Of a stretch of 64,000 nucleotides of DNA, positions 9,236 to 20,139 are shown in pieces (position 1 is the stretch's first letter; every line of letters starts with the position of its first letter). The notes beneath the pieces were generated by a model, which was not told where the DNA came from, did not search any database, and worked only from the letters and a program-made list of their open reading frames with translations. Made by a program: the position numbers and the translations under genes. The stretch is from Paulinella micropora. Taxonomy: Eukaryota; Cercozoa; Imbricatea; Euglyphida; Paulinellidae. The stretch covers positions 1 through 64,000 of the forward strand of contig WBZZ01001120.1 of assembly GCA_019918135.1 (NCBI GenBank). Reading direction: 5' to 3'.

Positions 9236-12138
9236 TTATTCTGGTTCTTTATCGTTTTTATCCAAAGGGTACTTTTCCGCACGTTCCTGACTGTCGGCCG
9301 ATAGTCGAGACCTCTTGGAAGAAGACCCCTGTGCCTGCCGCTCCTCTCGCGTTCGCTTTTGTGCTTCCTTGTACTTCTTTTTTAAAGCCTTCCAGTCCTT
9401 GATGCCAGCAATCCGGCAGACGCGCCTGCGCTCCGCCTTGCTATTCGCCTCTAACATTTTTTCGATCGCGCGCCTGACCTCTTCTGTGTTCTCCTGCGCT
9501 GCTGCCAAGGTCAAAACCCTTTCCTGCCACTCCTTGACGCTGGAGCTCTCGCTGAAGCTGTCACTGGGTTCCAATTCCGAACCAAAAAGCTTAGGCGGAG
9601 TAGAGTCGTCGTCGCCTTCCTCCGCGTAATCGTCCTTTCTCACCAGCTTCATGTTGCGGATGCCCTGTAGCTTGCCACGCACGCGTTTCTCGTTGTAATG
9701 TTTGCCGCAGTTCTCCTTGCTAGGCTTCATCCAGCACATCGTATCGGAGCAACCAAATTTAGGCCCGCAATCTTGGCCAGGCATGTCTTTGTGTGTACTA
9801 CAATACTTGCAGAAGTTGCATTTCTTTTCGCCTCTGAACACCTCGTACCCCTGCCTGCGCAACGCGGTGTCCCCGATGTCGTCGAACTTGACGAAGAACG
9901 AGCGCTGGTCATCTTTCAAGAACTTGACAAAGGCCGCCTCGAACTTGTCCCACGGAGTGAAGTAGCCAGTCTTTTTTCGCACGCGCCACTCGGTGCTACC
10001 TTCGTTGAGGAATTTGCTCAACAGGTTCGTCTGGCTTTGGATATCCCTTTTGTTTTTGCACAGTTCCTCGGGCGCGATGTGCAGCCAAAAATCACAGCGA
10101 CCCTTCTGCTCCACCAGGCGTCTATAACGCTTGACGCATCGCAGAAGGATGTACGGCAGCTCCTTCTCGATGATGTCTTCCGCTAGCCGAGGCTTCTTCT
10201 CTTTCACTTCTGTGCGAAAGAAGAAAACATGAAGTCGGTCACCTATCTGCCCTTGGTTGTCCTTGTAATTCACCACATGGTTGGCAGCTCAGGCCTGGGG
10301 CACTGTCCAAACATGATCTGTTATCCCCGTCAAGTACTTGCGTTCGACTGGCACCATCTCACCGGAGACCATGCGTTGCAGCAGGGACTGGTCCAGCGCC
10401 TTCTCGAAGCCGATCGGCATATCGTCCACCACCAAGAGCTCCTTCAGGTACACCCCCTGCATGCCGAACTTGCCTTCGGATGACAGTGCCAGAGCGCCGA
10501 TCTTGTGGCTAGGCTTCATGGCCCTCAGCACCTTGATAATCGTCCCCTTGCCCGTTCGAGTATCGCCTACCATGTACAGCAAGCCTGCCAGTCGTCGTAG
10601 GCACAGACCGGGTACTGCACGCGGCCCAGGCTCACTTCCATGAACTCCGCCATCTCCTCAGAAAGCTGGTACCGCAGCAGACCGGCCCACAGCGGGGTCA
10701 GCCACTCGTCAGGGTAATTCACCGACTCTTGTAGCTTGGCGATGTCCACTTCCACGTCGTAGAAATGATCGGTAAAGGGCGGCTTCTTGCCCGCTTCTGC
10801 CAGTTGCTCCCACGTGTAAAGGTTTAGCTCCTTGATGTCGAATGTGCAGTTCCTGAAGCTTATCCAATTGGACTGCATCTGATCTTTGCACAGAACAGGG
10901 AAATGAGGGTGGTGGTTTGTCTCGTACCAGTCCTCGAGAGACGACAGACGAGTCATCCGCTCGGTGTAATAGACAGAGGTAGCCAGAGCAGTGTTTTCGT
11001 AGTCGGCGAAGCTCGCATTGATCTTCGTGTAGACGCCGGGAATTGAATCATGTGGCCGCAGGACCGCACCATCGAAGCGCACGTGCTTGTGCTTGCTGCC
11101 GTACAGGACGAGCTCGTGCATGCATCGTTCAGGGTTGGTAGAGATCAAGTGGAGGCACCGAGGGCCGTAGTAGATGTTCCAGTCCTCCTCCGTAGGCGAA
11201 CAGTCATCGGAGTGGTAGTCCAGCTCGAAGCCGAACTCGGCCTTGATGTGCTGCTTGACGCGCCCGATCATCTCGTCGGTCATGATCCGCTCGCCGCCAG
11301 GTAGTTTGTGCACGCCGATCTCGTCGTGTTTCCACACCCCGACCCTGTACACGCACTTTCCCTGCTTGTCCTTGATAGAATGGAAAAAGTCGACGATGCC
11401 CTGCATGATCTTGCGTTCGTAGAGCTGCCACACGTACGCCATGAACGTGCCGTTCTTGTTGTGCTTCTTGTCCTCTCGGCCTTCCACGTTCTTCCAGAGA
11501 GGTTGAAACTCGGCCAGCCTCTGGAACTTGGGTACCACGTTGACCCAAACCTGCTGCCACTTTTGCAGAATCGGGCAGTCCAGCTCATGGGCCCCCAGCA
11601 CTGCCTGGCCGTTGATGACGCTGAGGAAACGCTGCTTCCCCCACTTACGGTTGGCCTTGTTGTCCTCCCTCCCTACCTCGGCCAGCAGCTCGGCAATCAT
11701 GGCCTCGCGCTCCCCGCCCACGAAGCGCCTGATCATCGCCGGCACTTCCATTTTCCCGCTTTTTGTATCTTTCACGACAGTGTCGTTCTTCGCCATAAGC
11801 TGCAGCAGGATGGTGCAGCAGGCGTTCTTGATGTCCAGCCACTCGTACAGCTCGCCCGCGACGAGACGGCAGACCCAGCCGCTCACCATGCCCACGGACC
11901 CGCCGCTCCACAACCTGGATCCCTCGAACTTCTCGCTCTCGGTGTACTTGACTTCCGCAAAAACCTGGCCCTTGTGCGCAGCAAGCAGGCCCTTCACAGC
12001 CTGCACTTCGTCTGGCTCGAAGTGCGCGTTGAGTATAGAGATGTTCTCGAGACGAACGTAGTCCAGCTTCTGGTACAGCACCAGCCCAACCTTCTTGTCC
12101 TCCTCGTCGCTTGCTGCCTTCTTCTTGGCACGAGGCAT
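9236..12138 (-). CDS. TVpol-SF3 helicase replication protein, broken in the helicase
   Basis: An ATG at 12138 opens a protein whose first 500 residues resemble family-A-type polymerase palms: WLDIKNACCTIL with Asp at about residue 102 (motif A), a KWGKQRFLSVINGQ stretch near 165-178 (motif B position) and WKHDEIG at about 270 (the HDE of motif C). A superfamily 3 helicase follows: Walker A GDTRTGKGT, Walker B LLVVDDMP and a later VNYKDNQGQIGDRLHVF sensor-like block, then a basic C-terminal tail. This TVpol plus SF3 fusion is the replicase of many virophages, Polinton-like viruses and transpovirons. A frameshift near 10570-10600, just before Walker A, and a TGA at 10289-10291 break it into three pieces, so it is probably non-functional unless the lesions are sequence errors. 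Confidence 0.75.
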
Positions 12139-13421
12139 GTCTCAGAAAGTCGCTATACACACAAAAAAGCACAACAATAAAAAAGGACAAGGAAAAATCA
12201 GCGTGTTTTGCGGCGCGGTATTTTTCCGGGCAAATGTCGCCAGCGGCGGGGGCAAAATGGCAAAAGGTTCGTTCCGGCTGCTACCCATTCCCCTCTGTCG
12301 AAGACTAGAGGGTTCTGGCCTGGTCACCCGCCGAGGCTCGTGCCACGTCATCCCTTACCCGGCTGGCCCACAGTCTGCCTTCATGTCCTCGACTACTGCC
12401 TTTTTGTCCTCGACTACTGCCGCAGGGCAACCACCCCCCACTTCCTGGTCAGACTTTTTTTTTGTTACGTGCTGAGACACTGAGCCGGCCCCGAACCTCC
12501 GTGCCGGCAGGTACGTGGTACCCTCCCTTTTTTCACTTTCTATTGTATAACTAGTTTTCAGAAAAGAGAATCTCAAGAAAGGAAGGGAGGAGAGGAGGGA
12601 AGGGGGGGGGGGGGGGGTTTGCTCTGTGGGCGGCCGACAGGGAGCCATGAGATTTTTCAATGGGGCCTGAGACCGCACTTTTTGAATTTTTTCAACGGCT
12701 AGGTACAAAAGTATAGGTACATCCCCTGGCCGGGGTAGATTTTTGGGGCCGTCTCTGTGCCTCAGTGCAGGGCGGTGGCTCGACGAGCCACTGGTCCGCT
12801 CGTCGAGCCACTGTTAGGGGCATCACCGGCCGCCCCTTGCCCCCCCCACAAGCCGATTTGGTTCGGGCAGGAGGTCGTTTGGGGTAGAAACGGGACACCT
12901 TTCCCGGCACATACCCCACTTTCATTCTCTTACACTTTGTTCTTTTCTTTCTCTTCTTACAATTAAAAATGTTGGAATTAATATCTCGACGGTGGGAGGG
13001 GGGGGGGGGGTAGTCGACAAAAGCCCCTGCACATTGTCGTGGCCCGAGAGCTTTTTCGCGCGCCCCTACCTCCCCTGAGAATTCTTGCGCAAAATTCCCC
13101 CGGCTCTGCCGGTACGCGACCCATATTTTGTGGCTATAGCCTGTGAACCCGGGAAGTTTTTTCTGAGGATTTGGCGGGAAGGAAAAAAAGAAAGGAGGGG
13201 CTGGCGGCAGACCGTGAGATCGCTCTCCCTCCTTCACCACACTCTCCTTTCCCTCTCGTTGCCATCTTTTTGTTTCTTGCGGTGCCACTCCACTTTTCTC
13301 TCTCTGCTGATCTGCTGGCCCCTCCCCCCCCTCCCGAAACAGGCCAAAAAAAGGTTGACTGGCTTGCCAAAATTCACAAAGAAGCGGGAGGAGAGGCGCG
13401 AGACATTTTTTTTGAGGAAAG
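12139..13421. other. Long non-coding spacer between divergent genes
   Basis: About 1.3 kb with no convincing gene. It holds G runs at 12605-12617 and 12997-13008, a short direct repeat of GTCCTCGACTACTGCC near 12384-12420, a perfect 14-bp inverted repeat at 12775-12811, and mixed purine/pyrimidine blocks. Divergent transcription of the replicase gene and the gene at 13422 would start from its two ends. Confidence 0.5.
12775..12811. repeat. Perfect 14-bp inverted repeat
   Basis: GTGGCTCGACGAGC at 12775-12788 is followed by a 9-base loop and its exact reverse complement at 12798-12811. The arms are GC-rich enough to form a stable hairpin in DNA or RNA. No gene lies next to it, so a terminator, a replication site or a mobile-element remnant are all open. 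Confidence 0.7.
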
Positions 13422-13799
13422 ATGTCGGAGCACAAGGAATTCCGGCTGGCCCGGGCGTTGGTCCGGGGCCTGGAGCACTATCTGGATCAGCGAAACGTAG
13501 GCCAGGAAGAGGCGATGGAGGCCGAGAGGGACCTGGCGGAGCTCGCGTCGGCCGCGCTAGAAGTCACGAGCGGGCCCTGGCACAGCACGTTGCAGAATCT
13601 CGCGGACAAGGCCAGCGCGGTCACCGACGGCGGCGAGGCCACCACTACGTTCGTCGAGACCTGTGGCACCTGCGGCTGCGTCGTGGTGTCGGAAACGGAC
13701 CATACAGTACTGAGTTCGCGCCGGCGCGTTTTCTGGGTCGTGCCCGACAGCCGCCTAGACGCGACGACGAACAGGCACGCGTATTTACTATTCGAATAA
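13422..13799 (+). CDS. Small hypothetical protein
   Basis: This 125-residue protein begins MSEHKEFRLARALVRGLEHY. The first 70 residues look helical and acidic/basic balanced. A CGTCGC cluster near residue 82 could bind metal but has no obvious partner cysteines. The ATG sits after an A/G-rich stretch (GAGGAAAG), as with several other genes here. Family not recognised. Confidence 0.5.
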   Translation: MSEHKEFRLARALVRGLEHYLDQRNVGQEEAMEAERDLAELASAALEVTSGPWHSTLQNLADKASAVTDGGEATTTFVETCGTCGCVVVSETDHTVLSSRRRVFWVVPDSRLDATTNRHAYLLFE

Positions 13800-13982
13800 G
13801 CTGCAGTGCCGGCCCCACGGGAAGAAAATATTATCGCTACTGAATGAAAAAAAAAGCGAACATCGTGCTATTAAAAAGTTTTTTGTGCAAAAGAAAATAA
13901 AGGAAGGAACAACTTTTATTGCTAAACGTCCGGCTTGCCAAGCCCCTCTTTTCTCCGTTCAAAAGAGGGCTTAGAGTTGGAA

Positions 13983-15005
13983 CTAGAGAAATTCCTCGGC
14001 AGGCACCCCTAGAGAGTTTACTAACTTTGGCATAAAATGTTTAGTGCACAGGCGCTTGCCGAAAGAGGTGGCTCGGGGTGCAATTTCTCCATTGACGTTT
14101 TCGGCACAGAAAGTTGCCTCGCACCTGCCCTTGCTGAGTTCCCGTATGAAATGTAACTTGTTAAGTCTGTTGACCAGCTGCGACGTCTGCGGACTCTGCG
14201 CGCCGCTCAACGAGATTGGCTTTGCCAAGGAAACATTTCCGTGGAGATAGTTCCATTGCCTTGCTTCATTGTTGTTTACAATGTAAAGCCAATCTGTGAC
14301 TATTTGATAGCTGGGCAGAATTTCGTACAACAGGTTACTGTAGGAGTTGCGGAACAGTTCTTCGGAGTTATGGGCATTGAGCTGGCCCTGACGTTCAGCA
14401 AGCCTCTCCTGTACGGTGTCCAGTCTGGTTAGGGGACAAAGGATGTAAATAGTGTACTGTTTCTGTCTGGCCAGCGAGCAGGCCCATAAGAGGCCTTGCA
14501 GTGCATCCCACCCCCTGCCGTACGCACCGGTCGTTTCTAACAAGATCTCTGCGCCGAGTTCCATGGCCGCCTGCAGCAGGGTATCATTCAGCTCGTCCAG
14601 ACCCTGTGTTTCTTTGCGGGCGGCAAAATATGCTTGAGTCCTCTTGCGCGTAACATATTCGCTAAAGACGGCTGATTCGGCAAGCTTAGAGCCTCGAGCC
14701 TTTCTCTCTTTTAATTCTGCTTCGATTTGGATCCAGCTCTGCACATCCCCGCTGTGCATCTTGACCAGATCATCGATGTTGCCGTTGTACCAGACCTTTT
14801 GATCAGCGAGAGGGCTATATCTTCCGCAGACATTTGTAAGAAATTCTTGGAGTACGGCGGACTTGCCAACTCCGGGGGGTCCGTACGTGACGATCAAGGT
14901 CTTGTTTCCTTTTTGCAACTTTTCGAAACTGTCGACGTGCGAAAGAATGTTGACCAGGTGCTGCGACTGTTTTGTTTCTGTCGCGGCTGTGCTGGGGGGT
15001 TGCAT
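13983..15005 (-). CDS. P-loop NTPase, zeta-toxin/kinase-like
   Basis: This 340-residue protein has a clear Walker A motif, GPPGVGKS, at about residues 43-50, preceded by a hydrophobic strand (TLIVTY). A segment LLQAAMELGAEILLETTGAYG and the strand YTIYILCPLTRLDTVQERL fit the layout of zeta-toxin-like and polynucleotide-kinase-like P-loop proteins, which phosphorylate nucleotide or sugar-nucleotide substrates. A Cys/His set near the C-terminus (RCEATFC then LCTKHF) may bind zinc. The reading frame is intact. The ATG follows an A-rich leader. The substrate cannot be told from the sequence. Confidence 0.6.
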   Translation of the reverse strand: MQPPSTAATETKQSQHLVNILSHVDSFEKLQKGNKTLIVTYGPPGVGKSAVLQEFLTNVCGRYSPLADQKVWYNGNIDDLVKMHSGDVQSWIQIEAELKERKARGSKLAESAVFSEYVTRKRTQAYFAARKETQGLDELNDTLLQAAMELGAEILLETTGAYGRGWDALQGLLWACSLARQKQYTIYILCPLTRLDTVQERLAERQGQLNAHNSEELFRNSYSNLLYEILPSYQIVTDWLYIVNNNEARQWNYLHGNVSLAKPISLSGAQSPQTSQLVNRLNKLHFIRELSKGRCEATFCAENVNGEIAPRATSFGKRLCTKHFMPKLVNSLGVPAEEFL

Positions 15006-15482
15006 TCCTTTTTTTTCTCTGGCTTACAAAGCTTTGCCCGGCGCACCTTGTTTTAAAAAATAAAACGTAAAGCAAACAAAAAAAATTCTGAAACAACAGG
15101 CGGGAGAGGAAAAAAAAGGGGGGGGGGCGGGAACGGAAAAGAAAGTGATTTGCAAGTGAGGTTTGGATAGTGGCGAGAGGCAACAAACGGGAGGGAAAGA
15201 AGAGGGGGGGGGGGGGTGTTTTGGGAGAGACTTAACAAAATAAAACCGCGGTTGAAAATAAGCCGTCAATATTCTATCTAGAATGTCAAACACACGCCGT
15301 CGTCTACTTTTTTTTGGCTACGTACACCGAGAAATGTTCGCGCGCATGATTGCCTCTCCTGAACTAGAAAATAAAGTAAAAAACTTTTTTTAAAAATACG
15401 ATTTGGACAAGAGAGGAAAACCTAAGCTTTTGAATTGAGTTGGAAACTTCCTGGCCGCGTTTCTCTGGTTTTTAGTTTTTGT
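15006..15482. other. Spacer between co-directional genes, no gene seen
   Basis: The spacer contains A-rich and G-run stretches (around 15110-15130 and 15205-15216) and an AT-rich 3' half. It would hold the promoter of the gene ending at 13983 and the 3' end of the gene at 15483. No conserved frame is present. Confidence 0.4.
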
Positions 15483-16787
15483 TTATTGAGCCAACCGGCG
15501 CCGTTTGTTGGCGACAATCTTGAGCTCGCGGTCGATGAATTGCTCCCGCTTGTCCACCCTGAGCACAAAGTCCGGAGTACTATTATCCACCACCTGCCTG
15601 AGGCACGCGCTGAGGAGGAGGTAGCCTGGGTTGCGATGGACCCGCGCTTGGAGCTCGTGGCTCAGGGGCCGCAGCAGGCCCTCTACAGCGGCCCGCTCGT
15701 TGCGTACTTTCTCGTACCCCCTGAATTCTCGTGGCTGGTTCTTGGCTGACGGGTCGTAGTCTACAAATTCGTCCTTGAACAAAGCTGTTGCACAAAGACT
15801 CTTGGCCCGCATTTCTAGTAGGATCAACTCTAGCTGCTGCTGCGTAGGGTCGGCGCCCAAGGAACCTGTCAGAGGGTCTGGCTGCGGGAGCGCGTCGATC
15901 ACTATTAGTGTATCACGGGCTATTGTCCAGGCCTTGCAGATCTGGCGCTGGGCCGCCGGACAGATTTGGTGCTCTTGCGCGGCGGGCTGCGGCTCAGTAG
16001 TCTCGTTGCTTTCAGCATCCGAAGACGCGTCGTCGGAATCCGAAGACGCGTCGTCGGACGAGTCGGGCACACGGAACATGTCCAGGAACTTGACACCCAG
16101 ACGTTCGTGCAGCGCGACCAGAGAGCTGAAAGACGGGACGCGGGGCGAGGCCGGATGGGGCTGGACGAACCAGTAGTGGCTGGCCTCCGTGCACACCAGG
16201 ACAGCACCTAGCTCGTGCAGGCGAACCTTGTCGACAGTGCCGTGCTGGCCGAGGACGCGGGACACGAACTCCGCTGGCGTCAGGCGGAGCTCCACCACCT
16301 GCTGCAAATGGCTGGGATCACAAATCAGCAATCCGTGCATGAGGGGACAATCCCTGGCCAGAGCGTTGTCGAGGGGCGCGGCACACAGGCCCCGCAAACG
16401 ATGTTCCGCCCGGGCAGGCGACAGACCCTGCAGTGCCTCGGCCAGCCGCGCGGACGAAAGGTGCAGAAACATGGCCTTGGTGGGTAGCCGCAGCAGAAAA
16501 GACTGGAACATGCAGCGGGCCTGGGCAAAGGCTATGATCTTGGACCACAAGCGCTTGTTTCCCGGCCCAAGCTCGCTCTCGAACTCGTCAAACCACACGT
16601 GCGGCGACACTCGGTCCCTGCTGATTGGTTCGGCGCCCGCGTTCAGCACAACTTCAACGCAAGCCCCGGCTCTTGAAATCAGGACGTCGCACAGGCTTGG
16701 CAGCGACTTGATCTCCGTGGATCTCAAGCAAGGCGGATTTGCAGTAGGAGCAGCAACGTCGGAAGGCAGGGAGCCGTCCTCGCTCAT
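15483..16787 (-). CDS. Hypothetical protein with acidic Ser/Asp repeat
   Basis: I place the start at the ATG at 16787 (MSEDGSLPSDVAAP), which follows an A-rich leader; the frame stays open 28 codons upstream. The intact protein of about 434 residues has a mostly helical N-terminal half. Near its middle is an acidic linker made by a short tandem duplication, SSDDASSDSDDASSDAES, and the C-terminal half is also folded-looking and ends in a basic RRRLAQ. No family is recognised. The duplicated linker is encoded by two near-identical 21-base units at 16015-16060. Confidence 0.55.
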   Translation of the reverse strand: MSEDGSLPSDVAAPTANPPCLRSTEIKSLPSLCDVLISRAGACVEVVLNAGAEPISRDRVSPHVWFDEFESELGPGNKRLWSKIIAFAQARCMFQSFLLRLPTKAMFLHLSSARLAEALQGLSPARAEHRLRGLCAAPLDNALARDCPLMHGLLICDPSHLQQVVELRLTPAEFVSRVLGQHGTVDKVRLHELGAVLVCTEASHYWFVQPHPASPRVPSFSSLVALHERLGVKFLDMFRVPDSSDDASSDSDDASSDAESNETTEPQPAAQEHQICPAAQRQICKAWTIARDTLIVIDALPQPDPLTGSLGADPTQQQLELILLEMRAKSLCATALFKDEFVDYDPSAKNQPREFRGYEKVRNERAAVEGLLRPLSHELQARVHRNPGYLLLSACLRQVVDNSTPDFVLRVDKREQFIDRELKIVANKRRRLAQ

Positions 16788-16925
16788 TGGTTTTTTCCTG
16801 TTAGCAGGAAGAAAGAAAACCAGCCCAAACTCTCGGCCTATCTTTCTGTGCCTATCTATCGATCTATTCATTTATTTTATACGTGCATAGGTGCTGGATT
16901 ACCCCCCAGTCGCAGTTTGCAGCTT

Positions 16926-17050
<125 letters not shown>

Positions 17051-17579
17051 TATTTGCGCGTAAATGTCTTAGGTGCAGCAAGGTGTGATGTTTGCTCAAT
17101 GTGTGTGTGTGTGTAAGTTTCTTTTTACTGTCGTTGGACAGTAAAACTCGCGCACACAACTAGAAATAACAGCAGGAGTGCAGGAAAAGAAAGAGATGTA
17201 TATGAAGATAGATGGACAGATAGAAAAATAGAAAGGGAGATCGCATAACTCTCTGCAGATACACATAACGCATGGATACATTACACACACCTGCACACAC
17301 ACACCTGCACACACACACATTGACGGATACACAAACCAGTCACATACACACACAACTCTTGGTGTACACGTTCAGCAAAAGAAACACACACACACACACT
17401 TCTCTGTGTACACGTTCAGCCCAAGAAACACGCACGGAGTAACACACACATACACACGCAACTTTATGTTTGTATACGACGACAGATAGCAAAGTAATTT
17501 CACGTGAGTGTGAATATGGTCACCAATATGAGAGAGAGAGGGAGAGGGGGGGGGGGGAGGAGGGGCCGATCGTTGGTTA
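17051..17579. other. CA/TG-rich non-coding sequence
   Basis: The stretch holds scattered (TG)n and (CA)n tracts and a short GA tract ending in a G run at 17528-17560. It contains no credible gene. Confidence 0.5.
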
Positions 17580-18175
17580 CTACGATGCCATTGGGCAAAC
17601 CCAATGTTGGCAGCATTGGGCAACTTCAATCGGTTGCGTACAAAAGGGGGGGCCCGACAGCTACGATATCGTTGAGCAAACTCAATGTTGGCAGCATTGA
17701 GTTTGCCCACTGATGTCGGAATCGTAGCTGTCGGCCCCCCTCTAACCACTTGCACTACGACATCATTGGGCAAACCCAATGTTGGCAGCATTGGGCAAAC
17801 CCAATGTTGGCAGCATTGGGCAACTTTAATGGGTTGCGTACAAAAGGGGGGGCCCGACAGCTACGACATCATTGGGCAAACCCAATGTTGGCAGCATTGA
17901 GTTTGCCCATTGATGTCGGGCCCCCTCTAACCACTTGCACTACGACATCATTGGGCAAACCCAATGTTGGCAGCATTGGGCGACTTTAATGAGTTGCGTA
18001 CAAAAGGGGGGGGGCCGACATGCCGACATCATTGGGCAAACCCAATGTTGGCAGCATTGGGCAACTTTAATGGGTTGCGTACAGCTACGATGCCAACATC
18101 ATTGGGCAAACCCAATGTTGGCAGCATTGGGCGACTTTAGTCGGCTTTTTGCTCAATGTTGGTCATTGTGAACCC
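17580..18175. repeat. Palindromic repeat array (CATTGGG-CAAA-CCCAATG family)
   Basis: Seven copies of CATTGGGCAAACCCAATG, each followed by TTGGCAG and CATTGGG or CATTGAG, occur at roughly 17587, 17764, 17798, 17870, 17947, 18029 and 18099. They are embedded in larger units with a shared GGGTTGCGTACAAAAGG flank. Each core can fold back on itself. A variant near 17671 reads GAG...CTC where others read GGG...CCC, so the palindrome is kept although the bases changed. Some units end in the inverted form CATTGAGTTTGCCC, giving a longer stem around TTGGCAG. The array resembles a MITE or satellite family. Confidence 0.85.
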
Positions 18176-18466
18176 GTCAAATGTCGGCCCTCCCCTCCCC
18201 ACAACCCTTTTTAACACAACACAACAAAGCAGTGACTCACACACATAAAGCTTTATACGCCTACAACACACACAGTTACACACAGACAGTCACACACACA
18301 GACAGTCACACACACACACACACACAGACAATCACACACACAGTCACACACCTGCACGAAATTGACGACGCACATTTACAAAGGGAGGAAAGGGTTTTTT
18401 TGTGTTACGCCTTGTACATTTTTTTTCAAGACTGCTGATATTCTTCTTCTTCTTTGTGTAAGCGGT
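18176..18466. other. CA-rich spacer upstream of F-box-like gene
   Basis: (CA)n and (ACAG)n-like tracts fill 18230-18350. A T-rich leader (TTTTTTTCAAG, then TTCTTCTTCTTC) follows, just before the ATG at 18467. No gene is seen. Confidence 0.4.
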
Positions 18467-19252
18467 ATGTCTTGTCTTGGAGCAGCGAGCTCGACCGACG
18501 ACGGAACGAAAAACGCTGCGCGACCGAACAAAAGACAGAAGCGTGCACACGGTCGTTCTTCCTTGTTGGATCTGCTCGAGCTGCTGGAGGGCAGCACACT
18601 AGAATTGCTCATCTCGTACTCCCCGTCTTCCTTGGCCGTGCTAGGCACGACCTGCAAGCGTCTCGAGTCCTCCTTGCTGCCCTTAGCCACCATAGCTAAG
18701 CAAGGCGAACTCCGCGCGGTGCAAAAGACACTTGTCCAACAGATCGAGCAAGTGACCCTGGGAAGGGGTTTTGAGAAATATGGGATCACCGGAGCAGTTC
18801 CCTACCATTACTACGAAAATGGAGAAGAGTTGGATGCACACGGCCTCCTGAACATTAACGTGGGCAGACGCTACGGCGAATCTGTACCCGTTACTACGCG
18901 CTTGGTGTTGTACTGCAAACACACGATCCGGACCGGCAAAACAGTGATGGAACTCAGCTTGTCGCTGGACCAAAACAATGACAAGTGCAAACACCAATTC
19001 CTCAGGCATCTGCCACTGGACGGCATTATATCGGAGGTGAAGAGCAGCGACCAAATCGCAGAAGCCGTCCAGAAAATAGTTTCGTTGCCGATGCTGAATT
19101 TGTTGGGAGACGCCTACAGAGCTGAACGAGATTGCACCGTGAAGTGGGAGGATCTGCTCGCAAAGGGGGTCACAGCTCCTGTCCAACGCAAGTGGCTCAG
19201 TGAAAGCCCCAAGGGATTTTGCGCTGATTGCAGTGACTCGGACTGTGACTAG
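18467..19252 (+). CDS. F-box-like protein
   Basis: The ATG at 18467 starts a 261-residue protein with a basic N-terminus (KRQKRAHGR). At about residues 30-70 comes LLDLLELLEGSTLELLISYSPSSLAVLGTTCKRLESSLLP, quoted here only as hallmark pieces: LELLISYSP, LAVLGTTCKRL. That layout (helix, LG-x3-C-x-R-L) fits an F-box, the module that binds SKP1 in SCF ubiquitin ligases. The remaining 190 residues would be the substrate-binding part; they end in an acidic Cys/Asp tail. The SKP1-like gene at 41893 could be its partner. The F-box call is by eye and moderate. Confidence 0.5.
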   Translation: MSCLGAASSTDDGTKNAARPNKRQKRAHGRSSLLDLLELLEGSTLELLISYSPSSLAVLGTTCKRLESSLLPLATIAKQGELRAVQKTLVQQIEQVTLGRGFEKYGITGAVPYHYYENGEELDAHGLLNINVGRRYGESVPVTTRLVLYCKHTIRTGKTVMELSLSLDQNNDKCKHQFLRHLPLDGIISEVKSSDQIAEAVQKIVSLPMLNLLGDAYRAERDCTVKWEDLLAKGVTAPVQRKWLSESPKGFCADCSDSDCD

Positions 19253-19447
19253 AAGCGACCAAACACACGGAGTTAGGGATTTTGTTGCGCGTCATCAAGA
19301 GATTGTAGTCTTTTTGGTTTCGGCGGGCGTCCTTCCTGCCTGTTCAGAGTTTTTTTAAAAAAGGCAGCATATATTCCTGGCGAGCAAGAGATTCCTGTTT
19401 TTTTTTTTTTTATTAAAAGCAATGTTTTTTTTCGAGTGGGCTATTAT

Positions 19448-20139
19448 TTAGGACGGCTCCGGCATTTTCGACTGCGCGCCGGCCTGTAGTTTGACGCTGG
19501 CTAGCACTAGGCTCTGGTATTTTCTAAAGCTATTCTCGTCTATCTCTCGCACTGTCCCGTCGTCGTTCTCGCGCAGCAGGCCCTGCGTCACCAGGTGGTA
19601 CAGCACGCCTGGTTCGTGCGCATAGCGTTCTTTCTGAAAACCTCCGGGGGCATGGCGCGGTGGCTCACGATGTGCAACCGTATGCTGCTCAGCAGCCAGT
19701 GCTGGTTGCACTCTTCCTGCCAGCGCCGCCGGTACCACTGCTGCACACACCGCAGCACTACTAGTGGGCTCCTGTCACCCCACTCGTCGAATAAGCTCTG
19801 CAAGTGCGCAAAGTCTCTGTTGTCGCATTGTCCTCTGGGCAAGAACTGGCACGCGAAGCAGAAAGATTCGTCCGCGCCCGGGTTCTGCTGGGCGTCCTCC
19901 CGCTCGGCCTCCGCTAGTCCCGGGTAAAGGCTCAGCGGGCGCATCGGCTCTGGCGGCGCGTTCGCATCTCCGGCCCCGTCATAGTCGTTGTAATTCTGCC
20001 ACCGCGGGGGTGACGAGTTCGCTCCGTGCTTCGTGCTGCGCGGCGCGAACGGGCCCGTGTACCTGTCGTCATCATCGTCGGCCGCCCCGTCATTGCCGCG
20101 GAATTCGAAGGGCACCAGCGCGGACGCCACGTGTTCCAT
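19448..20139 (-). CDS. Cys-motif protein, frameshifted near 3' end
   Basis: The ATG at 20139 begins MEHVASALVPFEFRGNDG. An acidic linker leads to a folded part starting with a FCFACQFLPRGQC cysteine motif and a helical body (LRCVQQWYRRRWQEE, SIRLHIVSHRAMPPEVF). A frameshift near 19600-19630 moves the last 60 or so residues (VLYHLVTQGLLRENDDGTV) into another frame ending at 19448. The layout, a Cys-x2-Cys followed by helices with an H-x2-SH pattern, reminds me of a conserved protein of large DNA viruses and Polinton-like viruses, but I cannot name it. Its 5' leader is duplicated upstream of the neighbouring gene at 20519-21723. Confidence 0.5.

Noticed and set aside
8716..9282. A 188-codon minus-strand frame
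   Set aside because: It reads through a C run and has no conserved segment; composition is unlike its neighbours.
11308..12180. A 290-codon plus-strand frame opposite the replicase
   Set aside because: Leu/Val/His-rich antisense shadow of the TVpol coding sequence.
17470..18171. Gln-Cys-Trp-Gln-His repeat frames
   Set aside because: Translation of the palindromic satellite; frames change between units and there are no gene signals.
17580..18175. CRISPR array
   Set aside because: Units are irregularly spaced, spacers are themselves repeated between units, and the context is eukaryotic or viral.
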